Notes: generated by a model not told the origin, from the letters alone. Positions 1-8,219 are shown, counted from the first letter of the stretch. The stretch: DNA of 28,368 nt from an uncultured Kineosporia sp. (GCA_937859855.1 CALMAR010000170.1:1-28368); one strand, 5' to 3'. Program-made: numbers and translations.

Positions 1-330
1 GTCCTGGCCACCCTGCCCGTCGTGCCGGCCGCTCCGGGTACCGACCGCGCGGCCGCCGAGCTCGACCACGTCGATCCGCCAGGCCTCGTGCGTGATCGAC
101 GCGGCCGCGACCAGCGGACCCTGCGGATGTGGCAGCAGCACGGTGGTCGGCCGTCCCCGGGACCCACTGGGTTCGGCCCGCTCCTCCGCCAGCAACCCGG
201 CCTGCCCCAGCCGGGCGACCAGTTCGGTCGCCGCGCCGGTCCCGATCCCGATCCGCCGGGCCGCCTGAGCACGGGTGATACCGGGCTGGGCGTGCACGAC
301 TTCGAGCAACTCGGCCGATCGGGTCGACAC
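1..330 (-). CDS. ROK-family transcriptional regulator, N-terminal part (truncated by window edge)
   Basis: The reading frame starts at GTG (330) behind an AGGCGG-like ribosome binding site and stays open for 110 codons to base 1, so the gene continues outside the window. The first 60 or so residues form a winged helix-turn-helix with the segment ITRAQAARRIGIGTG followed by a second helix and the wing segment SGSRGRPTTVL, as at the start of ROK regulators such as XylR/NagC types. The next segment (LVAAASITHEAWRIDVVELGG) fits the first strand of a ROK sugar-kinase-like domain. ROK regulators usually bind a sugar or sugar phosphate and repress a neighbouring uptake gene; here the neighbour is a divergent MFS permease 51 bp away, which it probably controls. 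The ligand cannot be read from this fragment. Confidence 0.8.
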   Translation of the reverse strand, partial: MSTRSAELLEVVHAQPGITRAQAARRIGIGTGAATELVARLGQAGLLAEERAEPSGSRGRPTTVLLPHPQGPLVAAASITHEAWRIDVVELGGRAVGTRSGRHDGQGGQD

Positions 331-350
331 GGCTGATCCGCCTGCTTTCT

Positions 351-371
351 TTTACTCGCTCTCAGAGTTTA
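351..371. promoter_or_regulatory. Candidate operator in the ROK/MFS divergent intergenic region
   Basis: The 51-bp gap between the two divergent starts is AT-rich compared with its surroundings. It contains an inverted repeat ACTC-N7-GAGT (354-368), which extends weakly to TTTACTC/GAGTTTA, with the inner palindrome CTCTCAGAG at 359-367. Its position suits a shared operator for the ROK regulator. This is inference from symmetry and position only. Confidence 0.35.
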
Positions 372-381
372 TTGTGCTGCG

Positions 382-1578
382 GTGGCGGTAACCGAGCGGG
401 CGACCCGCACAGCCCCGCAACTGGCACTCCGGCGCGCCCGGCTGGCCACGTCCCTGATCTTCGTCCTGCTCGGGCTGTTCCAAGGAGTGCTGGCCGCCCG
501 CATGCCCGCCATCAAACAACATGGCGGCCTGGGTGACGGCTCGCTCGGGATCGCGCTGCTCGGTTACTCGATCGGCAGCATCAGCGCGATCCAGTACGCC
601 GGGGGACTGATCGCCCGCTTCGGCAGCTCGGCGGCCACGGCCGGTGGCCTGATCACCGCCAGCCTGGCCTTCCCTCTGATCCCGCTCACGCACGGCCTGA
701 GTCAATTGATCACCGTGCTGGGCGTCTACGGCGCTGGGCTGGGAATGACTGATACCGCCATGAATGCGCACGCCGTGCTGGTCGAGCGGGGCTATCACCG
801 CTCGATCATGTCCTCGTTCCACGGGTTCGCCAGCCTCGGCATGCTGATCGGAGCCGGAATCGGTTCGCTGAGTGCAGATCTGGGCCTTCCGCTGGCGGCG
901 CTGTTCGCGGCGTCCGGCGGAGTCTGCCTGCTGGCCACGATCGCGGCCCGGCCGTTCATGCTGCCCGGTTCACCCGGCGGACCGGCCACTTCCCGAGCGG
1001 AGCGGGCGCACTGGACACTCACGCTGGCCCTGCTCGCCCTGGTCGCTTTTCTGGCCCTGCTGACCGAATGGGCCATCGGCAACTGGAGTGCGGTGTATCT
1101 GCATGACAACCTGTACGCCAGCTCATCCTTCGCCGGGTACGGGTTCGGCGTGTTCGCCAGCATGATGGTGCTGGCCCGGTTCTTCGGCGATCGTGCCATC
1201 AGCCGGCTCGGGCCTATCCGGTTGCTGCGAGCCGGTGGCCTGCTGACCGGGGCCGCCCTGCTGGCCGGACTGCTCTCCGATCGGTCATCCGGCTTCGTGG
1301 TGGCCTGTGGTGCAGTCGGAATCGGGATGGCCGCTGTGGTCCCGCTGGTGTTCTCCGCGGCCGGCAACCTACCTGGCCTGCCGTCGGCCGGCGCGGTCAG
1401 CAAGGTGATCGCAGTGGGCTACGCCGGGGGTATGGCCGGCCCTCCGGTGATCGGCCTGTTAGCCGCCCTGACCAGTCTGAAGGCCGCGCTGATGTTGGTC
1501 GCCGCGGCCGGGCTGGTGATCGGAGCGGCCGGACCGGCCGCCCTGCGCCAGGCCAAGCGGGGAGCGGCTGCGGGCTAG
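382..1578 (+). CDS. MFS transporter (fucose-permease/YbjJ-like)
   Basis: A 398-residue, Gly/Ala/Leu-rich protein with about twelve hydrophobic segments. It opens with a basic N-terminus, then a first membrane helix followed by ARMPAIKQHGG, the layout seen in single-component MFS permeases related to fucose permease and YbjJ. A short charged loop near residues 195-210 separates the two six-helix halves. It should be a proton- or solute-coupled plasma membrane transporter; the substrate is unknown. The start is GTG 382, with no convincing Shine-Dalgarno but an AT-rich TTTATT about ten bases upstream, so a leaderless transcript is possible. The divergent ROK regulator suggests a sugar or sugar-derived substrate or regulation. 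Confidence 0.85.
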   Translation: MAVTERATRTAPQLALRRARLATSLIFVLLGLFQGVLAARMPAIKQHGGLGDGSLGIALLGYSIGSISAIQYAGGLIARFGSSAATAGGLITASLAFPLIPLTHGLSQLITVLGVYGAGLGMTDTAMNAHAVLVERGYHRSIMSSFHGFASLGMLIGAGIGSLSADLGLPLAALFAASGGVCLLATIAARPFMLPGSPGGPATSRAERAHWTLTLALLALVAFLALLTEWAIGNWSAVYLHDNLYASSSFAGYGFGVFASMMVLARFFGDRAISRLGPIRLLRAGGLLTGAALLAGLLSDRSSGFVVACGAVGIGMAAVVPLVFSAAGNLPGLPSAGAVSKVIAVGYAGGMAGPPVIGLLAALTSLKAALMLVAAAGLVIGAAGPAALRQAKRGAAAG

Positions 1579-1676
1579 CTGTTCGGTAACCATCCGCGCG
1601 GGTGTCACATTCGAGCGCCCGGCGGTGCTATAGAGACATGGGCTCGGTGTGGTTCGAAGCAGTGGGTGGGACGCCG

Positions 1677-2282
1677 ATGAGTCGTCTGGATGTCAGATCA
1701 GGGCGGCCAGGCCGCGGAATCGCAGTTGCGGCCGGACCGGCCCGCGCCGCCCCCCGGATTGGAGCGCCGGAAGTGACGCGGCCGGATCTCGAGCGTCTCT
1801 TCCGGGCGGAGTACACCCGGGTCGTCGCTCTCGCCCAGCGAGTGCTGGGCGACGGTGGGCAGGCGGAGGACGTCGCTCAGGAGGTCTTTGCCGAGTTCGC
1901 CTACAGCGACGTGCCCGGCTCGAGGGCCTCCCAGTGGCTCACAGTGGCCGCCACCCATCGGGCCCTGAATCTGCTGCGGGCGGGACGGCGCCGAGCTGAC
2001 CGCGAGTTCCGGGCCGGTCAGGATCCCAGCCTGGCCCCACCGCAGGTCACGGCCGATATCGCCGATGACGTCCTGCGCGGCGCCGAGCGCGGCCGGATCC
2101 GGGCCGCGCTGAGCACCCTGCCTGCCAAGCAGGCGACCGCATTGCTGCTGCGCTACAGCGGTCTCAGCTACGCCGAGATCGCCCAGGAACTGGACATGTC
2201 CGCCACCGGCGTGGGTACCACCCTGCGCCGGGCTGAGACGGCTCTGCGAAAGGAGCTGATCCGCGATGGGTCATTTGAGTGA
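1677..2282 (+). CDS. ECF-type RNA polymerase sigma factor
   Basis: About 200 residues with the two-domain ECF layout. Region 2 spans roughly residues 36-105, with LERLFRAEYTRVVALAQRVLG, the acidic AEDVAQEVF helix and the HRALNLLRAGRRR segment. Region 4 spans roughly 135-190, with LPAKQATALLLRYSGLSYAEIAQELDMS followed by the recognition helix. It directs RNA polymerase to a stress or envelope regulon. The start is uncertain: ATG 1677 follows GGTGGGA, whereas GTG 1773 follows GGAG and lies where family members usually begin, which would remove an Ala-rich 32-residue extension. GTG 1602 also opens the frame. A TGTCAC...GCTATA pair at 1603-1632 could be the promoter. The anti-sigma gene overlaps the 3' end by 17 bp. 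Confidence 0.88.
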   Translation: MSRLDVRSGRPGRGIAVAAGPARAAPRIGAPEVTRPDLERLFRAEYTRVVALAQRVLGDGGQAEDVAQEVFAEFAYSDVPGSRASQWLTVAATHRALNLLRAGRRRADREFRAGQDPSLAPPQVTADIADDVLRGAERGRIRAALSTLPAKQATALLLRYSGLSYAEIAQELDMSATGVGTTLRRAETALRKELIRDGSFE

Positions 2283-3384
2283 CGGAACGCTCCGGCGCCA
2301 CCTGGACGAGCAGTCCGCGACCAGCGACGACGATCGCGCTCACCTGGCCGAGTGCGGCCGCTGCCAGTCGCACCTGCAGCAGGCGGCCCGCGACCGGCAG
2401 CTGGTGGTGCAGGCTCTGGGCGGACCAGGGCCCGGGCCGGGCAGGGTCGGCATCGACGGCGCCTGGGCCGATCTGAGCGCCCGGTTGACCGCCGATCAGA
2501 GGGTATCGGCCACTGATCAGCGGCCCGGAGTGGCGCCGAGACCGATCCGCCGGAGGGCTGCTCGGTTGCGTCACCCGGTCGCTGCTGGAATGACCGCGGT
2601 CGCGCTGCTGGTGGGCGGGACCGCGGTCGCGGCGGCGGCCGATTGGCTGCCGATCTTCAAGACTCAGAGCGTGCAGCCGGTGGCCATCTCGTTGGACGAC
2701 GTGTCTCAGCTGTCGTCCCTGCGCTCGATCGGGGATCTGTCCAAGTACGGCGACCTGCAGCTGCCCCAGTCCGGTGGCCCGTCCCAGGTCAGCGATGCAG
2801 CGGCCGCGCAAGCTCGCAGCGGGATCGCCCTGCCGAGAGTCGGCGCACTGCCCAAGGGCGTGCACGGCGAGCCCACCTACTACGTGGCCGATCACCAGAC
2901 CGCCACCTTCACCTTCTCGGCCGCCAAGGCCCAGCAGGCCCAGCCGGGGGCGGCGCTCCCGCCTGCGGGTCTGGACGGCGCCAAGCTGCGGATCGACGCC
3001 GGGCCCGGTGTCGCCGTGGCCTGGATGCAGGACATGGGCAACCCAGCCCTGGTGGTGGGCCGGATGAAGGCCCCGTCCGCCTCGGCCGAGGGGGCCAGCC
3101 TGCTCACCGTCCGCGACTACCTGCTTTCCTTGCCGGGGTTCCCGGCCGCGCTGGCCGCACAGCTCAAGGCGGTGACCGGGGACGGCACCACCCTGCCGAT
3201 CCCGGTCCTGGAGAGCCAGATGTCCTCGTCCCAGACCATGATCGGTGGTACCACCGTCACTGTGCTGAATAGTCGCAGCGGCGTTGCCTCAGCAGCGATC
3301 TGGGTGCGCAACGGCGAGCTCACCGTGGTCGGCGGCCTGCTCACGCCGGACGACGTGGTCAAGGTCGCCCGTGGTCTCCACTGA
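2266..3384 (+). CDS. Zinc-finger anti-sigma factor, single-pass membrane protein
   Basis: 372 residues. Near the N-terminus H26-x3-C30-x2-C33 is the zinc-binding motif of ZAS-type anti-sigma domains. A single hydrophobic segment near residues 106-127 puts the following 240 residues outside the membrane. That exterior region has no motif I recognise but is rich in Ser/Thr/Gly/Pro and probably folds as a sensor. It should hold the upstream sigma factor inactive at the membrane until a signal releases it. The start ATG 2266 lies inside the sigma gene (17-bp overlap), implying translational coupling and matched dosage. The stop is overlapped by the ATPase start, so the pair is probably co-transcribed with the exporter. 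Confidence 0.85.
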   Translation: MGHLSDGTLRRHLDEQSATSDDDRAHLAECGRCQSHLQQAARDRQLVVQALGGPGPGPGRVGIDGAWADLSARLTADQRVSATDQRPGVAPRPIRRRAARLRHPVAAGMTAVALLVGGTAVAAAADWLPIFKTQSVQPVAISLDDVSQLSSLRSIGDLSKYGDLQLPQSGGPSQVSDAAAAQARSGIALPRVGALPKGVHGEPTYYVADHQTATFTFSAAKAQQAQPGAALPPAGLDGAKLRIDAGPGVAVAWMQDMGNPALVVGRMKAPSASAEGASLLTVRDYLLSLPGFPAALAAQLKAVTGDGTTLPIPVLESQMSSSQTMIGGTTVTVLNSRSGVASAAIWVRNGELTVVGGLLTPDDVVKVARGLH

Positions 3385-4357
3385 GACGGCTGGGGCGGCG
3401 GTTCCGGACCTCGCGCCGAGTGGCGGTCCCGGGACCGGCCCGGCCCTCTGGTGCGACGGGGTTCGAAAGCGTTACGGACGCCGCACCGCGCTGGACGGCG
3501 TCGGGCTGGAAGTGGCCCGGGGCCAAGTGCTCGGACTGCTCGGCCCGAACGGGGCCGGAAAGACCAGCCTGATAAAGATCCTGCTGGGACTGGTCCGGGC
3601 CGACGCCGGCGAGGTGATGCTGCTGGGCCGGCCAGCTCCGGGCCGGGCCTCCCGGGTGGGAGTCGGCTACCTGCCCGAACTGTTCCGTTTTCACCCCTGG
3701 CTGTCAGCCGACGAGGTGATCAGCCTGCACGCGCGGCTGGCCCGGGTGGACTGGCCCGCTCCGCGCCGGGCCGCGTCGCTGACCCAGGTCGGGCTGGGCG
3801 AGCGGGCCCGCGACCGGGTCGGTGGATTCTCCAAAGGCATGCAGCAGCGGCTCGGCCTGGCGGTGGCCCTGGTCGGCGATCCACAGCTGGTCATCCTGGA
3901 CGAGCCGACCAGTGCGCTGGACCCGCTGGGGCGGGCCGACATCCGGGTGATCGTGGAAGGGCTGCGTGACCGGGGGTGCGCGGGCGTGCTGAACTCCCAC
4001 CTGATCGGCGAGGTGGAACGGGTCTGTGACCGGGTCGTCGTGCTCGACCACGGCCGGGTCGCCGCCGCGGGCACGTTGGACGAACTGCTCGGCGGCGACC
4101 AGATCCGGCTCCGGCTGACCGGAGCCGGGCAGAGTGCGGTCGCCCGGCTGGCCCGGCTGGGCCCGCTGGAACGGCACGGCGAGTGGTTCGTCGTGACCGC
4201 CGGGGCCGACATTGCGCTCGACGACGTCGTCCCTGCCCTGATCGCCGACCTGGTGGCGCTCGGGGTCCAGGTGCACGCGGTGGAGCCGGCCCGGATGACC
4301 CTGGAGGACCGGCTGCTCGGGATCCTGCGCAGCGGCGGAAACGGTGAGAGGTCATGA
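3371..4357 (+). CDS. ABC transporter ATP-binding protein (ABC-2 exporter type)
   Basis: About 328 residues from GTG 3371, which overlaps the anti-sigma stop and sits six bases after AAGG; earlier in-frame starts would run deep into the anti-sigma gene. Walker A is GPNGAGKTS near residues 58-66, the signature is FSKGMQQRL near 153-161, and Walker B LVILDEPT near 173-180. A degenerate C-terminal region of about 100 residues follows, as in CcmA/NatA-like ATPases of ABC-2 exporters. It powers the permease encoded immediately downstream (ATGA overlap). Substrate unknown; lipid, polysaccharide, drug or peptide export are all possible for this class. Confidence 0.92.
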   Translation: MVSTETAGAAVPDLAPSGGPGTGPALWCDGVRKRYGRRTALDGVGLEVARGQVLGLLGPNGAGKTSLIKILLGLVRADAGEVMLLGRPAPGRASRVGVGYLPELFRFHPWLSADEVISLHARLARVDWPAPRRAASLTQVGLGERARDRVGGFSKGMQQRLGLAVALVGDPQLVILDEPTSALDPLGRADIRVIVEGLRDRGCAGVLNSHLIGEVERVCDRVVVLDHGRVAAAGTLDELLGGDQIRLRLTGAGQSAVARLARLGPLERHGEWFVVTAGADIALDDVVPALIADLVALGVQVHAVEPARMTLEDRLLGILRSGGNGERS

Positions 4358-5202
4358 CCGGGCTCACCGTCGCCTCGCTGACCCTGCGAGAGGCGTACCG
4401 GCGCAAGGTGATCTGGGGACTGGCCGGGCTCACCCTGATCCTGCTGGTCCTGAACGGCTGGGGCTTCGCCAGCCTGGCCGGAATGGATACCCAGTTCGGG
4501 CAGATGACCAGCGGGGAGGCCCGCTTGCTGGCCTCGCAGCTGCTCAACCTGGTGATGTTCGCGATGAGCCTGATAGTCGCGCTGGGTACCGCGTTCCTGG
4601 CCGGCCCGACACTGTCGGGAGAACTGGAGAGCGGGATCGCCCTGGCCATGTTCGCCCGGCCGGTCCGGCGATCCTCGATCCTGCTCGGAAAGTGGCTCGG
4701 GCTCTCGGCTTTCGCCTGCGCATACGTCATGATCGCCGGGCTGGCCGAATTCGTCGTGGTCGATCGGACCGCCGGGTACTGGCCGCCGCATCCGCTGATC
4801 GCGCTGGCCCTGATGAGCCTGGAGGCGATCACGCTGCTCACCCTGGCCCTGCTGCTGTCCAGCCTGATCTCACCGATGGCTTCCGGTGTGGTTGCGGTCG
4901 GGCTGTTCGGCGCGGCATGGGTGGCCGGGGTGGTTGGCAGTGTCGGCACCGCGATCAAGAACGACGATGTGGCCCGGGTGGGCACCATTGCTCATGTGCT
5001 GCTGCCCACCGACGGGCTCTGGCACGGCGCCATGAATGCCGTCCAGGACGGCTCGGTCATCAGTCAGTTCCCAGCCGCAGCCCAAGGCTCGCCGTTTCTG
5101 GGCGGCGACGCGCTGAGCCCCGGATATCTGGGCTGGGTCGCACTGTGGCTGGTGCTGATCGGCTCGCTCTGCGCACTCTCGCTGGCCCGCCGGGACATCT
5201 GA
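4354..5202 (+). CDS. ABC-2 type transporter permease
   Basis: 282 residues with about six membrane segments. A short basic cytoplasmic start (LREAYRRKVIWG) leads into helix 1, followed by a long outer segment and paired helices, then a C-terminal helix ending in LARRDI, the typical arrangement of NosY/CcmB-like ABC-2 permeases. The motif GELESGIALAMFARPVRRS in the first cytoplasmic loop is the usual coupling element for the ATPase. The start ATG overlaps the ATPase stop by four bases, so the two are translated together. The operon ends here; the next gene is convergent and only 27 bp away. Confidence 0.9.
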   Translation: MTGLTVASLTLREAYRRKVIWGLAGLTLILLVLNGWGFASLAGMDTQFGQMTSGEARLLASQLLNLVMFAMSLIVALGTAFLAGPTLSGELESGIALAMFARPVRRSSILLGKWLGLSAFACAYVMIAGLAEFVVVDRTAGYWPPHPLIALALMSLEAITLLTLALLLSSLISPMASGVVAVGLFGAAWVAGVVGSVGTAIKNDDVARVGTIAHVLLPTDGLWHGAMNAVQDGSVISQFPAAAQGSPFLGGDALSPGYLGWVALWLVLIGSLCALSLARRDI

Positions 5203-5229
5203 TGCCCTGGTCCCGGTCGCCTGCCGGGG

Positions 5230-5733
5230 TCAGTAGGGGTCGACCACCGGCGGGTCATCGGTGGCCGCTGCCCCGATCCGGGCGGCCGAGGTCTGGCCCA
5301 AGCGGGCGACCGGCAGATGGCTGGCCGCGGCGGCCAGGCCGAACACCGGCATGTTGCCATAGACGGCCTCGTACTCCCCCGTTCGCACCTGATAGGTCTC
5401 ATGCCAGATGCCGACGTCGCCGGAATCCCGGACCGCCCGGTTGAACTGCCGCCAGGCCTCCAGATGCGGCAGGGTTTGGTCCCGCGCGAACCGGTCCAGA
5501 GATTCGAAGTCCCGCCAGTACTGGAGCAGGAGCGTGGTCCGGCCGAACCATGACTGCTGGCCCAAACAGCCCAGTTCCGGATGTTCATCCAGCGCCTTCA
5601 GCATCCGCGGCATCGCCGACGCCACCGGCCACCAGGCCCTGACCTTCAGCGGATTGTTGATTCGCATCCCGATCATGAAAACGACGAAGTCACCCTCGAT
5701 GCCAGCGGTGAAACGGCCGCGGTGGACGTTCAT
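5230..5733 (-). CDS. DUF4188 domain protein
   Basis: 167 residues starting at ATG 5733 with a strong GGAGG six bases upstream. The opening (RGRFTAGIEGDFVVFMIGMRI) and the central segment with WWPV, PELG and LLLQYWRDFESLDRFAR fit the DUF4188 family, small dimeric alpha/beta-barrel-like proteins distantly resembling heme-dependent aldoxime dehydratase/monooxygenase folds. A histidine-containing stretch IWHETYQV lies near residue 115. No biochemical role is established. It is the last gene of the minus-strand cysteine dioxygenase/nucleoside operon, 21 bp after the deaminase stop. Confidence 0.8.
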   Translation of the reverse strand: MNVHRGRFTAGIEGDFVVFMIGMRINNPLKVRAWWPVASAMPRMLKALDEHPELGCLGQQSWFGRTTLLLQYWRDFESLDRFARDQTLPHLEAWRQFNRAVRDSGDVGIWHETYQVRTGEYEAVYGNMPVFGLAAAASHLPVARLGQTSAARIGAAATDDPPVVDPY

Positions 5734-5754
5734 GCTGCGCCTCCGTCCCTCTGC

Positions 5755-6735
5755 TCAACCGTTCCGGTCCTCCATTGTGCGCCGCAGCGCCGAGCGGGTG
5801 GCCGGGTCGAGGAAGGCGGCCTCGATACTGATCCGATCCAGCTCGGCCAGCGACGCGGCGTCCCAGCCCAGAGCGCTGGTCAGCAGCGCCCGTTCGTGTT
5901 CCAGGCCGGTCCCGGTCTGCATCGGGTTGTCGTCCCCCAGCACCAGGCGCACGCCAGCCTGCCGGAAGCTGGGCGCCGGGTGATCGCGGACGGCGGTGAT
6001 GGCGCCGGTATACCAGTTGGACGTCGGGCACACCTCGACCACGATCCCGGTATCGGCGATCCAGGCCAGCTCACCGGGATCATCAGCGATGTGGGCACCA
6101 TGGCCGATTCGCTGCGCGCCAAGCAGTTCCACCGCCTTGCGGGCGGCATCAGCTGGACCCGCCTCGGCGGCGTGACAGGTGATGCCCAGCCCGGCTGCAC
6201 GAGCGATGGCGAAGGCTGGCGCGTGCACATCCAGCTGGGGGTGGAGCAACTCGTCTCCGGCCAGGTCGAAGCCGGCCACGCCGCGTCCGGCGAACCTGGC
6301 TGCCGCCCGGGCCACCTGCTGGTTGGTCTCGCCATCGTGATGACGCAGGGCGGCCACCACGGCTCCCGACGGCATCCCGGTCGCCGCTGAGCCCTCGGCC
6401 ATTCCTTCGGTGATCGCCGCGATCACGGTGTCCAGGCTGCTCAGATCGTGCGCGTGGGTGGCCGGGCCGAACCGCAGCTCCAGGTAGTCCTGGCCAGCGG
6501 CGGCGGCGTCCTCGACCGCCTCGCGGGCGATCCGGCGAGCCGAGCCGGGTGACCGGAAGAAGGGATAGGTGGAGGCCACCTTGGCCAGAAAGATGGTGAG
6601 ATCCGCCGGACCTTCGAGCCGGATCGCCTGTTCCCAGCCACCTTCGGGCGCCGCCAGCCCGGCCGCAGCGGCCAGGTCTGCCGCGGTCGAGGGCCGGACC
6701 CGTCCTTCCAGGTGACTGTGCAGATTGATCAGCAT
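5755..6735 (-). CDS. Adenosine deaminase family protein
   Basis: 326 residues from ATG 6735. All the metal and catalytic landmarks of the adenosine/AMP deaminase family are present: HSHLEG near the N-terminus (H6, H8), CHAAE (H188, E191, in place of the usual HAGE), RIGHG (H212) and the GDD pair (D268, D269). VCPTSN replaces the more usual VCPxSN/S. The enzyme should hydrolytically deaminate adenosine or a 5'-modified adenosine such as methylthioadenosine or deoxyadenosine. Its gene begins two bases after the nucleoside phosphorylase stop, so the pair could convert an adenosine analogue to the inosine analogue and then split it to hypoxanthine and a ribose-1-phosphate derivative. Substrate assignment is inference. 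Confidence 0.85.
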   Translation of the reverse strand: MLINLHSHLEGRVRPSTAADLAAAAGLAAPEGGWEQAIRLEGPADLTIFLAKVASTYPFFRSPGSARRIAREAVEDAAAAGQDYLELRFGPATHAHDLSSLDTVIAAITEGMAEGSAATGMPSGAVVAALRHHDGETNQQVARAAARFAGRGVAGFDLAGDELLHPQLDVHAPAFAIARAAGLGITCHAAEAGPADAARKAVELLGAQRIGHGAHIADDPGELAWIADTGIVVEVCPTSNWYTGAITAVRDHPAPSFRQAGVRLVLGDDNPMQTGTGLEHERALLTSALGWDAASLAELDRISIEAAFLDPATRSALRRTMEDRNG

Positions 6736-6737
6736 GC

Positions 6738-7586
6738 TCAGAGTTCCAGCCGGACAGCGGTTTCCAGTGCGGCCAGGATGCTCAGCCGCCAGCCGGCCGC
6801 CAATGCCTCCTTGACGCCGGAGTAGAGGCTGGTCCCGTCGATCAGGTTGCTGGACGCCGCACAGATCATGCCGGCCCGGACCCCGCGCAGGCGGGCCACG
6901 ATGAACAGCGCCGAGCTCTCCATCTCGACATTCAGGATGCCCATCTCGTTCAGCCGCCCGATCCACTCGGGCGTCTCGGCGTAGAAGGCGTCGTCGCTGG
7001 CGTTCAGCCCCGCATAGACAGAACTACTTGTTCCGCTAGCTGTTTCGTACGCGGCGCGGGTCAGCTCAGTGGTGATGGCCAGATCCGGCACCGCCGGGTA
7101 CCCCGGATGGACGTAGGCGGCGGTGGTGCCGTCGTTGCGTAGCGTTCCCTCGCTGACGATCAGGTCGCCGGGTTGGATCCCAGCCTGCAGTGCCCCGGTC
7201 GAGCCGACCCGGATGAACGACGTGACTCCGGCCCGGATCAGTTCCTCCACTGCGATCGCGGTCGAGGGGCAGCCCATTCCGGTGGATGTCGCCGTGATTC
7301 GCCGGCCCTTGTAGCTGCCGGTCATGGTCAGGTGCTCACGCTGGTGGGCAACGGTGGTGACGTCTTCCAGGAACCCGGCGATCAGCGGCACCCGGAACGG
7401 ATCACCGGGAAGCAACGCCACGGTGGACACCTCACCGGGAGCGACGCCGATGTGATATTGCCGCTCCCCCTGGCCGGTTGCCGCCTTGTCGACCGCTGTC
7501 GTGCCGGACCGCTCTGTCACGTCTGCCCTTCCGGCCGCCGAAACCGTTACCGGCTCAGCATGCCTCGTGAGCGGCCCGGCGGGCAT
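6738..7586 (-). CDS. Nucleoside phosphorylase (uridine/purine nucleoside phosphorylase, PNP/UDP family)
   Basis: Up to 282 residues. It carries the family phosphate-binding segment PGDPFRV, the signature IRVGSTGALQ, and NVEMESSALF near the end, which contacts ribose. It is closest in style to uridine phosphorylases and hexameric PNPs and should cleave a nucleoside with phosphate into base and pentose-1-phosphate in the cytosol. Start choice is uncertain. ATG 7586 shares one base with the upstream stop (TGATG, translational coupling), with GTG 7589 directly before it; an internal GTG at 7520 has a better GGAAGG site and leaves an N-terminus closer to family length. It lies between the cupin dioxygenase and the deaminase in one operon. 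Confidence 0.87.
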   Translation of the reverse strand: MPAGPLTRHAEPVTVSAAGRADVTERSGTTAVDKAATGQGERQYHIGVAPGEVSTVALLPGDPFRVPLIAGFLEDVTTVAHQREHLTMTGSYKGRRITATSTGMGCPSTAIAVEELIRAGVTSFIRVGSTGALQAGIQPGDLIVSEGTLRNDGTTAAYVHPGYPAVPDLAITTELTRAAYETASGTSSSVYAGLNASDDAFYAETPEWIGRLNEMGILNVEMESSALFIVARLRGVRAGMICAASSNLIDGTSLYSGVKEALAAGWRLSILAALETAVRLEL

Positions 7587-8104
7587 CACCAGTCCTGGCC
7601 CGCCCGCTCCTCAGCCAGCACCTGCAGGGTGTGGCCGAGCATCTGATACCGGGTCATGGTCGTCAGCGCTGGTGCATAGACGTGCAGGCTGATCGCGGAA
7701 GCGGCGCCTGGGTTGGCAACATCGTGCACGTGATGCCGGCCGAACGCCCGCACCGTTCCGGCCGCAAGTGGCTGGCGGACCATCTGGTAGGTCCGGCCGC
7801 CGTCGCTCGATGCCGGAACAGACTCCTCGAGGGCGCCGTCGACGATGGCCAGGGCCCCGGCCGAGCCGCCGTGATCGTGCAGACCGGTGGACTGCCCGGG
7901 CAGCCAGGTCAGTAGCCACGCCTCCCAGTGCCGGCCCCCGGCCACCCGGGTGGTGAATCGCTGATCAGGGTCGAAACGGATCAGGCGGCGCCATACGTGC
8001 TGGCGCTGAGCCAGCACCCGAGCGATGTTGGACAGGGCTGTGACGGACTGCGGAATGACCGGAGCGCTCGGTACGGGCAACTGATCGAGAACATGGATAG
8101 GCAT
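7586..8104 (-). CDS. Cysteine dioxygenase family cupin
   Basis: About 172 residues from ATG 8104, preceded by GAGGAG with seven bases spacing; an in-frame GTG at 8119 lies inside the Shine-Dalgarno region and is less likely. The bacterial CDO-type cupin motifs are visible: HDHGGS (H76, H78) for two iron ligands and RHHVHDVANPG (H124-H127 region) for the third. Family members use Fe(II) and O2 to oxidise cysteine, or 3-mercaptopropionate in relatives, to the sulfinate. No rhodanese gene is adjacent, unlike many actinobacterial CDO loci; instead a nucleoside phosphorylase overlaps its stop. Its translation start appears to be controlled by a Cys-codon leader (see attenuator). Confidence 0.85.
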   Translation of the reverse strand: MPIHVLDQLPVPSAPVIPQSVTALSNIARVLAQRQHVWRRLIRFDPDQRFTTRVAGGRHWEAWLLTWLPGQSTGLHDHGGSAGALAIVDGALEESVPASSDGGRTYQMVRQPLAAGTVRAFGRHHVHDVANPGAASAISLHVYAPALTTMTRYQMLGHTLQVLAEERAGQDW

Positions 8105-8111
8105 GGCCGGG

Positions 8112-8219
8112 CTCCTCACCGGAAGGCTGTGGGCAGAAGATTTGGAACGGGGCAGAGCCAGACCGGCTGAGCCGAGCTGCGTGATTACCGCGGTGAGGAA
8201 AGGCTTTTGAGACTCACCG
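8112..8219 (-). promoter_or_regulatory. Putative cysteine-responsive translational attenuator
   Basis: Three complementary segments are visible in the minus-strand leader. A, CGGTGAG (8219-8213), contains the leader-peptide stop codon. B, CCTCACCG (8198-8191), pairs perfectly with A over 7 bp. C, CGGTGAGG (8121-8114), pairs perfectly with B over 8 bp and includes four bases of the GAGGAG Shine-Dalgarno (8117-8112) of the dioxygenase gene. A:B and B:C exclude each other. A ribosome finishing the peptide would cover A and let B block the start site; a ribosome stalled at the upstream Cys codons would leave A free to hold B and expose it. No U-run follows B, so control is more likely translational than by termination. 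Confidence 0.6.

Noticed and set aside
3691..4988. Long minus-strand frames opposite the ABC ATPase and permease
   Set aside because: Antisense shadows of genes with unmistakable Walker and ABC-2 motifs.
5203..5229. Terminator between convergent permease and DUF4188 genes
   Set aside because: The 27-bp gap holds no convincing inverted repeat.
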